Source of the DNA: JBBQSN01 sp038213835
GTDB lineage: Bacteria > Actinomycetota > Actinomycetes > Actinomycetales > CAWJMD01
Assembly (NCBI GenBank): GCA_038213835.1
Contig: JBBQSN010000002.1
Coordinates: 1-49,247 of the forward strand
Direction of reading: 5' to 3'
Length of the DNA: 49,247 nucleotides
The notes below the pieces were generated by a model, which saw only the letters and a list, made by a program, of their open reading frames with translations, searched no databases and was not told the origin of the DNA. A program made the position numbers and the translations under genes. This document shows, one piece after another, positions 33,805 to 42,296 of the stretch. Each line of letters begins with the position of its first letter. The stretch's first letter is position 1.

Positions 33805-36204
33805 ATGGTGACCAGGCCCCCCGTCCAGGACGTCGACGACTCCGACCTCGAGGTATCCCCGCCCAAGCGCTCCGCCGCCGGTGTGCCGGCCGTGCTGAAG
33901 GCCCTCAAGATGGGCGTGGACCAGATGGGCGTGGTGCGCACCGCGCGCACCCTGCTCCGGGTGAACCAGGACGACGGCTTCGACTGCCAGGGCTGCGCGT
34001 GGCCCGACCCGCCGGCGGGGCACCGGCACACGGCCGAGTTCTGCGAGAACGGGGCCAAGGCCGTGGCCGAGGAGGCCACGGTGCGCCGCGTCGGCCCGGA
34101 GTTCTTCGCCCAGCACCCGATCTGCGACCTCGCCGAGCGCAGCGACTACTGGCTCGGCCAGCAGGGTCGGCTCACCGACCCGATGGTCCGACGCTCGGGA
34201 TCGGCCCACTACGAGCCGATCTCGTGGGACGACGCCTTCGCGATGGTGGGCAGGCACCTCAATGCCCTCGGCTCGCCGGACGAGGCCGTCTTCTACACCT
34301 CCGGCCGTACCTCCAACGAAGCCGCCTTCGCCTACCAGCTGTTCGCGCGCGCCTACGGCACCAACAACCTGCCGGACTGCTCGAACATGTGCCACGAGTC
34401 CACGTCGGTCGCGCTGGCGGAGACGATCGGCATCGGCAAGGGCAGCGTCTCGCTCGAGGACGTGCACGAGGCCGAGCTGATCGTCATCACCGGCCAGAAC
34501 CCGGGCACGAACCACCCGCGGATGCTGTCCGCGCTGGAGAAGGCGAAGAAGAACGGCGCCAGGATCCTCGCGGTCAACCCGTTGCGCGAGGCCGGGTTGA
34601 CGAGGTTCCACAACCCGCAGACCCCCCAGGGCCTCGTGACCGGTACGACGCTCGCCGACCTGCACCTGCCGGTGCGGGTCAACGGCGACCTCGCGCTGTT
34701 CCAGGCGATCGGGCACCTCGTCCTCACCGCCGAGGACGCCGCGGCCGCGGCCGGTCGCCCCGGCGCCGTCGCCGACCTGGACTTCATCGCCCGGCACACC
34801 ACGGGTTTCGAGGCCTGGGCCGACCACGTGCGCGCGCTCGACTGGGACGTCGTGCTGGAGTCCACCGGCCTGCCGATCGACCAGATCGAGGACGCCGCAG
34901 CGATGTTCCTGGAGGCAGGGTCCGTCGTGCACTGCTGGGCGATGGGCATCACCCAGCACAAGAACGCCGTCGGCACGATCAAGGAGTTCGTCAACCTCGC
35001 TCTGCTCACCGGCGACATCGGCCGTCCCGGTGCCGGTCTGTGCCCTGTGCGCGGCCACTCCAACGTCCAGGGCGACCGGACGATGGGCATCTGGGAGCGC
35101 CCGCCCGTGTGGTTCCTCGACGCCCTTCAGCGCGAGTTCGACTTCGACCCGCCGCGCGAGAACGGCCTCGACACCGTCGACTCGATCCGCGCGCTGCGCG
35201 ACGGGCTGGCGCACGTGTTCGTCGGCATGGGAGGAAACTTCGTCTCCGCCACGCCCGACACCGGGGTCACCGAGGGCGCCCTGCACAAGGCCGCCCTCAC
35301 CGTCCAGGTCTCGACCAAGCTGAACCGCTCGCACGCCGTGTGCGGCGAGGAGGCGTTGATCCTGCCCGCTCTCGGGCGCACCGAGATCGACCGCACCGGG
35401 GGGACCGAGCAGAAGGTCACGGTCGAGGACTCGATGTCGTCGGTGCACGCCTCGCGCGGCCGGCTGGAGCCCGCCTCGAGGAACCTGCGGTCCGAGGTCG
35501 ACATCGTCTGCCGGATCGCGGAGGCCACCCTCGGGGACCGGTACGGCATCGAGTGGTCGGCCTTCCGCACCGACTACACCGCGGTGCGCCACCGCATCGC
35601 CCAGGTCGTGCCGGGCTGCGAGGCCTATGACGAGAAGATCCAGCGCCCGGGGGGTTTCGTCCTCCCGCACCCGCCGCGCGACAACAGGAGCTTCCCGACG
35701 CCGGTCGGCAAGGCGGTCTTCTCGGTGATCCCCGTCGGGGTGCTGCAGGTCCCCGAGGGTCGGTTGCTGCTGCAGACCCTGCGCAGCCACGACCAGTTCA
35801 ACACCACGATCTACGGTCTGGACGACCGCTACCGCGGCATCCACCAGGGGCGGCGGGTGGTGTTCGTCCACCCCGAGGACGTGCGCGACCTCGGGCTGGA
35901 GGACGGCTCGATGGTCGACGTCGTCAGCGAGTGGGAGGACGGCTCGGAACGCACCGTCCGCGACTTCCGCGTCGTGCCGTACTCGACGCCTCGCGGCTGC
36001 GCGGCGGCGTACTTCCCGGAGACCAACCCGCTGATCCCGCTCGACTCCACCGCCGACCACAGCAACACCCCGACGTCCAAGTCGGTGATCGTGCGGCTCG
36101 TCGCACCGGCGGTGGCCGGCGAGCACTCGCACCCCGGCCACGGCGACCCCACCGGCTCGGACGAGAGCCACAAGAGCCACCCGCAGCCGCCGCACATGAG
36201 CTGA
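33805..36204 (+). CDS. FdhF/YdeP family molybdopterin oxidoreductase
   Basis: A 799-residue DMSO-reductase-family protein of the YdeP branch. N-terminal Cys61, Cys64 and Cys80 (CQGCAWP, EFCENG) replace the four-Cys iron-sulfur motif of true formate dehydrogenases. The active-site pair is Cys196-His197 in CSNMCHESTS, where formate dehydrogenases have Sec/Cys-His. VITGQNPGTNHPRML and NRSHAVCGEEALILPALGRT are typical cofactor-binding segments, and residues about 690-790 form the C-terminal MGD domain. The last 27 residues are His-rich (EHSHPGHGDP, HKSHPQPPH). A TAGGGT box 6 bases before the ATG suggests a leaderless mRNA. No fdhD, fdhE or electron-transfer subunit is nearby, so the reaction is unknown. 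YdeP is linked to acid resistance in E. coli. Confidence 0.88.
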   Translation: MVTRPPVQDVDDSDLEVSPPKRSAAGVPAVLKALKMGVDQMGVVRTARTLLRVNQDDGFDCQGCAWPDPPAGHRHTAEFCENGAKAVAEEATVRRVGPEFFAQHPICDLAERSDYWLGQQGRLTDPMVRRSGSAHYEPISWDDAFAMVGRHLNALGSPDEAVFYTSGRTSNEAAFAYQLFARAYGTNNLPDCSNMCHESTSVALAETIGIGKGSVSLEDVHEAELIVITGQNPGTNHPRMLSALEKAKKNGARILAVNPLREAGLTRFHNPQTPQGLVTGTTLADLHLPVRVNGDLALFQAIGHLVLTAEDAAAAAGRPGAVADLDFIARHTTGFEAWADHVRALDWDVVLESTGLPIDQIEDAAAMFLEAGSVVHCWAMGITQHKNAVGTIKEFVNLALLTGDIGRPGAGLCPVRGHSNVQGDRTMGIWERPPVWFLDALQREFDFDPPRENGLDTVDSIRALRDGLAHVFVGMGGNFVSATPDTGVTEGALHKAALTVQVSTKLNRSHAVCGEEALILPALGRTEIDRTGGTEQKVTVEDSMSSVHASRGRLEPASRNLRSEVDIVCRIAEATLGDRYGIEWSAFRTDYTAVRHRIAQVVPGCEAYDEKIQRPGGFVLPHPPRDNRSFPTPVGKAVFSVIPVGVLQVPEGRLLLQTLRSHDQFNTTIYGLDDRYRGIHQGRRVVFVHPEDVRDLGLEDGSMVDVVSEWEDGSERTVRDFRVVPYSTPRGCAAAYFPETNPLIPLDSTADHSNTPTSKSVIVRLVAPAVAGEHSHPGHGDPTGSDESHKSHPQPPHMS

Positions 36205-36222
36205 GGCCACCGGGCGACCCGC

Positions 36223-36274
36223 CGACCGGGCGACCGGGCGACCGGGCGACCGGGCGACCGGGCGACCGGGCGAC
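36223..36274 (+). repeat. 8-bp tandem array, 6.5 copies, between the molybdoenzyme and lipase genes
   Basis: CGACCGGG is repeated six times perfectly plus CGAC, preceded by two degenerate units. It lies 18 bases after a stop codon and about 30 bases upstream of the lipase -10 box, so it is outside coding sequence. Such arrays easily gain or lose units by slippage and would change the spacing upstream of the promoter. Confidence 0.92.
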
Positions 36275-36305
36275 GGTCTCGACCTGCGGGGGCGCACGCG
36301 CTTGC

Positions 36306-36311
36306 TACCGT
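36306..36311 (+). promoter_or_regulatory. Putative -10 box of the lipase gene
   Basis: TACCGT lies 22 bases before the ATG at 36333 and just upstream of the CAGGAGG ribosome site. The -35 region falls in GGTCTCGACC immediately after the 8-bp array. Confidence 0.35.
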
Positions 36312-36332
36312 GCGCCGCAGGAGGCCATCTCG

Positions 36333-37283
36333 ATGTCGATGCCACGCCCCGCCGGTGCTGACCGCGCGGACTCCCCGCCCGGACGAGCGCTGTCCTGGTC
36401 CGCCGTCCGGGCCGCAGCGACCGGCAGCAGCCGGGCGGTCGGCGCGGCTGCTCGGGCGGTGCTGAGCCCGTCCGGGGTCCGGGGTCTGGCCGTCGAGGCG
36501 GTCTGGGGTGCCGCCCACCTGGCCGTCTACCCCCTCGGTCTGGTCCGCGAGCGTCAGCGCGAGCACGACCGCTACCGCCTCGAGGGAATGGGGCCCGCCC
36601 AGCGCGGCCTCCTGGTGGGCGACATCGAGGCCGCCGGGACGCCGATCCTGCTGCTGCACGGCATGGTCGACAACCGGTCCGTCTTCACCGTGCTCCGGCG
36701 CGGGCTGCGCCGTCGGGGCTTCGGCCGGGTGCTGACGTCCAGCTACGCCCCCACCACCAACGACGTCCGGGCTGCTGCCCGGGAGCTCGCCCTCGAGGTC
36801 GAGGAGCTCTGCGAGAGGACCGGGTACGAGCGCATCCACGTGATCGGGCACAGCATGGGCGGCCTCATCGCCCGGTACTACGTGCAGTGCCTGGGCGGTG
36901 ACGCACGGGTCGACACCCTGGTCACCCTCGCCACTCCGCACGCCGGGACCCTCACGGCACACGTGGTGGGCACCACCCTGACCCGCCAGCTGCGGCCCGG
37001 CAGCGACCTGATGCTCGAGCTCGACGCCCCCGTCGAGCGGTGCCGGACACGATTCATCGCCTACTGGTCCGACATCGACCAGATGATCGTGCCCCAGCGT
37101 CGGGCCCGGATCGTGCACCCGGACCTGACGGTGCGCAACCACCTGGTGCGGGGCGCCGGCCACATGTCGCTGCCCGTCTCGCCGCGCCTCGTGCACGAGA
37201 TCGGCTCGGCCCTCAGCCAGCTCCGCGCCGACGGCAGCACCGACACCCGGGGCGTCACGGCCCTGCCCGCCGCCCACGCTTGA
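36333..37283 (+). CDS. Alpha/beta hydrolase, triacylglycerol lipase-like
   Basis: A 316-residue hydrolase. Residues about 1-85 are a helical Ala/Arg-rich region with no clear signal peptide. The alpha/beta core starts with ILLLHGMVDNRSVF (oxyanion region), then the nucleophile elbow IGHSMGGLIARYYVQ. TLATPHAGT follows, then a region with candidate Asp in YWSDIDQMI and His in RGAGHMSLPVS completing the triad. This is the lipase class 2/LipA-like arrangement acting on acyl esters. The ATG at 36333 is chosen because CAGGAGG lies 8 bases upstream; a second ATG two codons on is possible. It is convergent with the GH31 gene across a 128-base gap. Confidence 0.85.
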   Translation: MSMPRPAGADRADSPPGRALSWSAVRAAATGSSRAVGAAARAVLSPSGVRGLAVEAVWGAAHLAVYPLGLVRERQREHDRYRLEGMGPAQRGLLVGDIEAAGTPILLLHGMVDNRSVFTVLRRGLRRRGFGRVLTSSYAPTTNDVRAAARELALEVEELCERTGYERIHVIGHSMGGLIARYYVQCLGGDARVDTLVTLATPHAGTLTAHVVGTTLTRQLRPGSDLMLELDAPVERCRTRFIAYWSDIDQMIVPQRRARIVHPDLTVRNHLVRGAGHMSLPVSPRLVHEIGSALSQLRADGSTDTRGVTALPAAHA

Positions 37284-37411
37284 GCAGCGCGCGCGGAGCA
37301 GCTGGGGCCGGCGTCGTCGAACGGGTCTCGACCGGCCTCGTCCACCTCTCGGTCGGGCTGGACGTGAACCGCGAGATGCTGCACGCCGCAGAGGTCTTCG
37401 CCACACCTGAG

Positions 37412-39829
37412 TCAGGCGTGGAGCGCGACCGTGAACCCCTCGCCGTCGTCGGCGAACGCGAACCGGCCGTCGAGTGCAGGCACCGGCGCACCGTCGACCA
37501 CGACCGAGGCGGGCGCGGCGCCGTGCACGACCAGCGCCACCCGGGTCCGCCGCAGCTCCGGGAAGCCGTCGCCAGTGACCGTCGCGACCAGCTCGACCCG
37601 GTCGCCGGCACGGGTGACCGCGAACGTCGTCTGCCGGAACGCGCCCTCGCGCACCGCGAGCGTGGTGCCGTCGTCCTCGAACAGGTCCGTCGTGGTCGTC
37701 CCGTCGCGGTCGGGGACGAACAGGTGCAGCTCCACGAGGTCGGGGTGGTGGTCCGTCGTCGAGGCCGGTGCCTGCGCCCACATGGGCACGACGGCACCGG
37801 CCCGCGCGAACAGCGGGATCCGGTCCATCGGCGTCGGTGCCACCACGAACCGGCCTCCCGCGACGAGCTCGTGGGTGTGCCAGTCGTACCAGCCCCCGGC
37901 CGGCAGGTAGACCTGGCGCGCGGTCGCGCCCCGGGCCGTCACCGGGGCGACGAGCAGGTCACGGCCGAACAGGTACTCGTCGTCGACGTCCTTGGCCAGC
38001 GGGTCGTCCTGGTGGTCGAAGACGAGCGGCCGCTGCACCGGTTCACCGGTGCGGGTGGACCGCATGAACGCGCTGTAGACGTACGGCAGCAGCCGGTAGC
38101 GGAGCCGGATCGCCTCGCGCACCAGGTCGAGCACGTGGTCACCGAAGGCCCAGACGTACTGGTCGACGTTACCGATCTCGGAGTGGTTGCGGCAGAACGG
38201 CGTCAGCGTGCCGTACTGCATCCATCGGACGAACAGCTCAGCCTCGGAGTGGCCTTGGAAGCCGCCGACGTCGGCACCGACGAACGGCTGCCCCGACACG
38301 CCCAGGCCCGAGCCCATCGGTATGCCGACGGCGAGATGGTCCCAGCGCGAGCGGTTGTCGCCCATCCAGTTCGCGGCGCAGCGCTGGATGCCCGCCGAGC
38401 CCGCCCGCGAGAGGATGAAGGTGCGCAGCTGCGGCATGGCCGCCAGCAACCCCTCGCGGGTGCCCATCGCCATCAGCAGCGCGTACTGGTTGTGGTAGCG
38501 CTCGTGGGAGTGCTCGCCACGCCCGAAACGCATGCGCTCGGGCGGGATCGTGCCGGTCGCGGGCTCGTTCATGTCGTTCCAGATGCCCGCCAGCCCTGAC
38601 CTCACGTGGGCGGCGTTGAGCTCGCCCCACCACCGGCGTGCCTCCGACGTGACGAAGTCGGGGAACACGGTGTCGCCGGGCCACACCTGCCCGACGTACA
38701 GGTCCCCGCCCTCGGTGCGGCAGAACACGTCACGGTCGCGACCGTCGTCGAAGACCGCGTAGCCCGGCTCGTTCTTCACGCCGGGGTCGACGATCGTGAC
38801 GACCCGAAAGCCCTGCTCCGTCAGCCGCGAGAGCATCCCCTGCGGATCGGGGAAGCGTTCGGCGTCCCAGGTGAAGACCCGGTAGCCGTCCATGTACTCG
38901 ATGTCGAGCCACAGGCCGTCGCAGGGCACGTCGAGCTCCCGGTGGCGCGTGCCGAGCGCCTCGACGTCGTCCTGGGTGTAGGCGGCCCAGCGGCTCTGGT
39001 GGTACCCGAGCGCCCACATCGGCGGAGGTTCCATCCGCCCGGTGAGGGCCGTGTACGCAGTCAGGATCGCCGGCATGCCGGGGCCGCAGAAGACGTACTC
39101 GCGGTAGGCGCCCCCGGCGAACGAGATCCGGTACTCGTCGGGCGAGCCGAGCTCGTAGCTCCCCCGGTACCCGTTGTCGACGAACGAGCCCCCCATCGCA
39201 CCGGACGGCCGCACCTGGTGGTAGAGCAGCGGGACGTTGACGTAGAAGGGGTCGAAGTCGGCGCTGGTGCGATCACCCCGAGGGTCCCCGGGCTCCGTGC
39301 CGGCCTCGAACTCCGCGGCGGAGGTCGGATTCAGCACGTCGACGTTCCAGAGGGTGAAGTCGCGCCCGCGACGGTTGTGCCGACCGCCCTTCTCCCCGAG
39401 ACCGAAGAAGGCGTCGTCGGGACGGCACCGGCGGCGCAGCGTGAACGCGTCGTTCAGCGTGGCGTACGACCAGTACCGCCCCTCGGCGTCGGCAGCCGTC
39501 TCGATCACCGCCGTGCCGTCGGTGCGGTGCACGTCGACCCGGAACGGGTCGAGCCAGAGCGACACCACGAGCTCGGAGGTCCGCAACCTGACGCGCTCCT
39601 CGTCCTGCTCCACCTCGTGGCCGACCTCCGTGGCGAACGGGTCCACGCACACCGCGAAGGTCGGGACGTCGTCGACCAGGCCACCCCGGCTCATCGTCAG
39701 TCGCACCACGTCGACCGCCACGACCTCGACGTGCAGCTGCTCCCCGTGCACGTGCGCCACCACCCCACGCGGCGTGCGGTCGAACGAGGTGACCCGCTCG
39801 AACCGGAGGAAGTGGTCCGTGGGCAGCAT
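37412..39829 (-). CDS. Glycoside hydrolase family 31 alpha-glucosidase
   Basis: An 805-residue exo-acting retaining alpha-glycosidase. Residues about 1-240 form the N-terminal beta-sandwich (GLGEKGGRHNRRGRDFTLWN). Residues about 250-590 form the barrel (CDGLWLDIEYMDGYRVFTWD), with nucleophile Asp419 in WNDMNEP and the candidate acid/base Asp491 in MGDNRS; beta domains follow to the C-terminus. FVGADVGGF and FCRNHSEIG are normal for the family. There is no signal peptide, so it likely acts on imported maltodextrins or isomalto-sugars. It starts 5 bases after the pcrA stop, so it seems to ride on the pcrA transcript. Confidence 0.94.
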   Translation of the reverse strand: MLPTDHFLRFERVTSFDRTPRGVVAHVHGEQLHVEVVAVDVVRLTMSRGGLVDDVPTFAVCVDPFATEVGHEVEQDEERVRLRTSELVVSLWLDPFRVDVHRTDGTAVIETAADAEGRYWSYATLNDAFTLRRRCRPDDAFFGLGEKGGRHNRRGRDFTLWNVDVLNPTSAAEFEAGTEPGDPRGDRTSADFDPFYVNVPLLYHQVRPSGAMGGSFVDNGYRGSYELGSPDEYRISFAGGAYREYVFCGPGMPAILTAYTALTGRMEPPPMWALGYHQSRWAAYTQDDVEALGTRHRELDVPCDGLWLDIEYMDGYRVFTWDAERFPDPQGMLSRLTEQGFRVVTIVDPGVKNEPGYAVFDDGRDRDVFCRTEGGDLYVGQVWPGDTVFPDFVTSEARRWWGELNAAHVRSGLAGIWNDMNEPATGTIPPERMRFGRGEHSHERYHNQYALLMAMGTREGLLAAMPQLRTFILSRAGSAGIQRCAANWMGDNRSRWDHLAVGIPMGSGLGVSGQPFVGADVGGFQGHSEAELFVRWMQYGTLTPFCRNHSEIGNVDQYVWAFGDHVLDLVREAIRLRYRLLPYVYSAFMRSTRTGEPVQRPLVFDHQDDPLAKDVDDEYLFGRDLLVAPVTARGATARQVYLPAGGWYDWHTHELVAGGRFVVAPTPMDRIPLFARAGAVVPMWAQAPASTTDHHPDLVELHLFVPDRDGTTTTDLFEDDGTTLAVREGAFRQTTFAVTRAGDRVELVATVTGDGFPELRRTRVALVVHGAAPASVVVDGAPVPALDGRFAFADDGEGFTVALHA

Positions 39830-39834
39830 CGGGC

Positions 39835-42213
39835 TCAGAGCTTCTCGACCGGGGCGTAGCGCAGCAGCAGCCGCTTGCTCCCCTCGGACCGGAAGTCCAC
39901 GTGGGCGACGGTCTTGTCGCCCGTCCCCTCGACCGCCGTGACGGTGCCCATGCCGAAGGTGTCGTGGGTGACCCGGTCACCGGGCTCGAGGTGCAGGATC
40001 GCCCGGTTGCCCGGTGCCCTGACCCCCGGCCGGGCCGCCAGCCGCGCGATCGCGGGGGTCTGCCCCATCCCGCCGAGCCCCGCGGTGATCTCGCGCCGCC
40101 AGGCGACCAGCTGCTCGGGGACGTCGGCGAGGAACCGGCTCGGCGGCCCGTACTGCGGTGCACCCCAGCTGGTGCGCACCGCGGCGCGGGTGAGGTAGAG
40201 CCGCTGGCGGGCCCGGGTGATGCCGACGTACGCGAGCCGCCGCTCCTCGGCGAGCTCGGTGGGGTCGTCGAGCGAGCGCATGTGCGGGAAGGTGCCGTCC
40301 TCCAGGCCGGTGAGGAAGACGACGTCGAACTCCAGGCCCTTGGCGGTGTGCAGCGTCATCAGCGTGACCACGCCCAGGTCGGCCGCCTCCTTCGCCGCAG
40401 CCTCGCGCGCACCGTCGGCGACCGCCTCGTCCGGCACCTGGTCTGCGTCCGCCACCAGCGAGACCTGTTCCAGGAAGTCGGCCAGGGACCCTTGCGGGTT
40501 CGCCGTCTCGTACTCGGACGCGACCGCCGCGAGCTCGGCGAGGTTCTCGATCCGGCCCTCGTCCTGCGGGTCGTGGCTGGCCCGCAGCTCGGCCAGGTAG
40601 CCGGAGCGGTCGAGCACGGCCTCGAGCACGGTCACGGGCCCTGCGCCGGACTCGACCACCGTGCGGAGCTCCTCGATCATCGTGGTGAAGCCGGTGATCG
40701 CCGTCAGCGAGCGGGTGGCGATGCCCGGGGCCTGCTCGGCCCGCAGCAGCGCGGCCGGGAAGCCGATCCGCTCGCGCTCGGCCAGGAACCCGACCATCGC
40801 CTCGGCCCGGTCGCCGATGCCCCGCTTGGGGACGTTGAGGATGCGTCGCAGGTTGACGGTGTCGTCGGGGTTGGCGAGCACCCGCAGGTACGCCAGGGCG
40901 TCCTTGACCTCGCGCCGCTCGTAGAACCGGGTGCCGCCGACGACCTTGTACGGCAGGCCGACCCGCACCAGCACCTCCTCCAGCGCCCGGGACTGCGCGT
41001 TGGTGCGGTAGAACACCGCGACGTCGCCGTACCGGACGCCGTGCTCGTCGTGCAGCCGGTCGATCTCCTCCGCCGCGAACGACGCCTCGTCGTGCTCGTT
41101 GTCGGCCGCGTACCCGACGATCGGCGCTCCTGCGCCGGCGTCGGACCACAGGTTCTTGGGGCGCCGGTCCGGGTTCTTGGAGATGACGGCGTTGGCCGCG
41201 GCGAGGATGTTCTGGGTCGAGCGGTAGTTCTGCTCGAGCAGCACCGTGCGGGCGTGCGGGTAGTCGGCCTCGAACTCGAGGATGTTGCGGATCGTGGCGC
41301 CGCGGAAGGCGTAGATCGACTGGTCGGCGTCGCCGACGACCGTGAGCTCGCCGGGCCCGAGCACGGGGGCGCCGGGCTCGGCGGACAGGCCCGGGGCCGA
41401 GCCCTCGCCACCGACGAGCTCGCGGATCAGCGCGTACTGCGCGTGGTTGGTGTCCTGGTACTCGTCGACCAGCACGTGCCGGAACCGCCGACGGTAGTGC
41501 TCGGCCACCTGCGGGAACGCGCGCAGGACGTTGACCGTGGTCATGATGAGGTCGTCGAAGTCGAGGGCCTGCGCCTGCAGCAGCCGCGCGGTGTACATCG
41601 TGTAGGCCTCGGCGAGGACCTTCTCCTCGGGCGTCTCGGCGCGCGCGGTGAACTCCTCGGCGTCGACCAGCTCGTTCTTCAGCGCGGACACGCGGTGGCT
41701 GAGCTTGCGGGGCGGGTGCTTCTTGGGGTCGAGGTCGAGCTCACGGCAGGCCAGCGCCATCATCCGCTGGGCGTCGGCGGCGTCGTAGATCGAGAAGGTG
41801 GACCGAAGGCCCACGGTCTTCGCCTCGCGACGCAGGATCCGCACGCACGCGCTGTGGAACGTGCTGACCCACATCACCTTCGCACGCGGACCGACGAGCG
41901 AGGAGACCCGCTCGCGCATCTCGCCCGCGGCCTTGTTGGTGAAGGTGATCGCCAGGATCTGCCCCGGCTGGGCGCCGCGGTCGGCCAGCAGGTAGGCGAT
42001 CCGGTGGGTCAGGACCCGGGTCTTGCCCGACCCCGCTCCGGCGACGACGAGCAGCGGGCTCCCGGAGTGCAGGACGGCCTCGCGCTGTGACGGGTTGAGC
42101 CCGCGCAGCAACGCCTCGGCCTGCTCGCGCCGCGCGGCCTGCTGGGCGGCGGCGCCGGTCCGGCGGGAGGGGGGAGGCTCGGGCAGGTCGAGCTCGTCGA
42201 ACAGGGTGCTCAT
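39835..42213 (-). CDS. pcrA: ATP-dependent DNA helicase PcrA (UvrD/Rep family)
   Basis: A 792-residue superfamily 1A 3'-5' helicase acting in repair and in removing proteins from DNA. Motifs in order: Q-region LNPSQREAV, motif I VAGAGSGKTRVLTHR, Ia TFTNKAAGEMRERV, II VDEYQDTN, III VGDADQSIYAFRGA, IV LLEQNYRST, V LMTLHTAKGLEFDVVFLTGL and VI EERRLAYVGITRARQRLYLT. The C-terminal Tudor-like tail (GDRVTHDTFGMGTVTAVEGT) that binds RNA polymerase in PcrA is present. The ATG follows a short Ser/Arg/Pro-rich lead. It sits between gamma-glutamyltransferase and GH31 genes on one strand. Confidence 0.97.
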   Translation of the reverse strand: MSTLFDELDLPEPPPSRRTGAAAQQAARREQAEALLRGLNPSQREAVLHSGSPLLVVAGAGSGKTRVLTHRIAYLLADRGAQPGQILAITFTNKAAGEMRERVSSLVGPRAKVMWVSTFHSACVRILRREAKTVGLRSTFSIYDAADAQRMMALACRELDLDPKKHPPRKLSHRVSALKNELVDAEEFTARAETPEEKVLAEAYTMYTARLLQAQALDFDDLIMTTVNVLRAFPQVAEHYRRRFRHVLVDEYQDTNHAQYALIRELVGGEGSAPGLSAEPGAPVLGPGELTVVGDADQSIYAFRGATIRNILEFEADYPHARTVLLEQNYRSTQNILAAANAVISKNPDRRPKNLWSDAGAGAPIVGYAADNEHDEASFAAEEIDRLHDEHGVRYGDVAVFYRTNAQSRALEEVLVRVGLPYKVVGGTRFYERREVKDALAYLRVLANPDDTVNLRRILNVPKRGIGDRAEAMVGFLAERERIGFPAALLRAEQAPGIATRSLTAITGFTTMIEELRTVVESGAGPVTVLEAVLDRSGYLAELRASHDPQDEGRIENLAELAAVASEYETANPQGSLADFLEQVSLVADADQVPDEAVADGAREAAAKEAADLGVVTLMTLHTAKGLEFDVVFLTGLEDGTFPHMRSLDDPTELAEERRLAYVGITRARQRLYLTRAAVRTSWGAPQYGPPSRFLADVPEQLVAWRREITAGLGGMGQTPAIARLAARPGVRAPGNRAILHLEPGDRVTHDTFGMGTVTAVEGTGDKTVAHVDFRSEGSKRLLLRYAPVEKL

Positions 42214-42296
42214 GTCGCAGCCCACCCTATGCCGGGCCTCGGACGACCCCGACCGGGCCGTCCACGGACCGCGCGCCGTCGTGGCCGACGACCGGA

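Noticed and set aside
36223..36274. CRISPR array
   Set aside because: The repeats are 8 bp, contiguous and without spacers, and no cas gene is present.
37284..37411. Possible coding remnant (STGLVHLSVGLDVNREMLHA) between the lipase and GH31 genes
   Set aside because: No start codon or ribosome site, the frame runs on only as a shadow of GH31, and I recognise no family.
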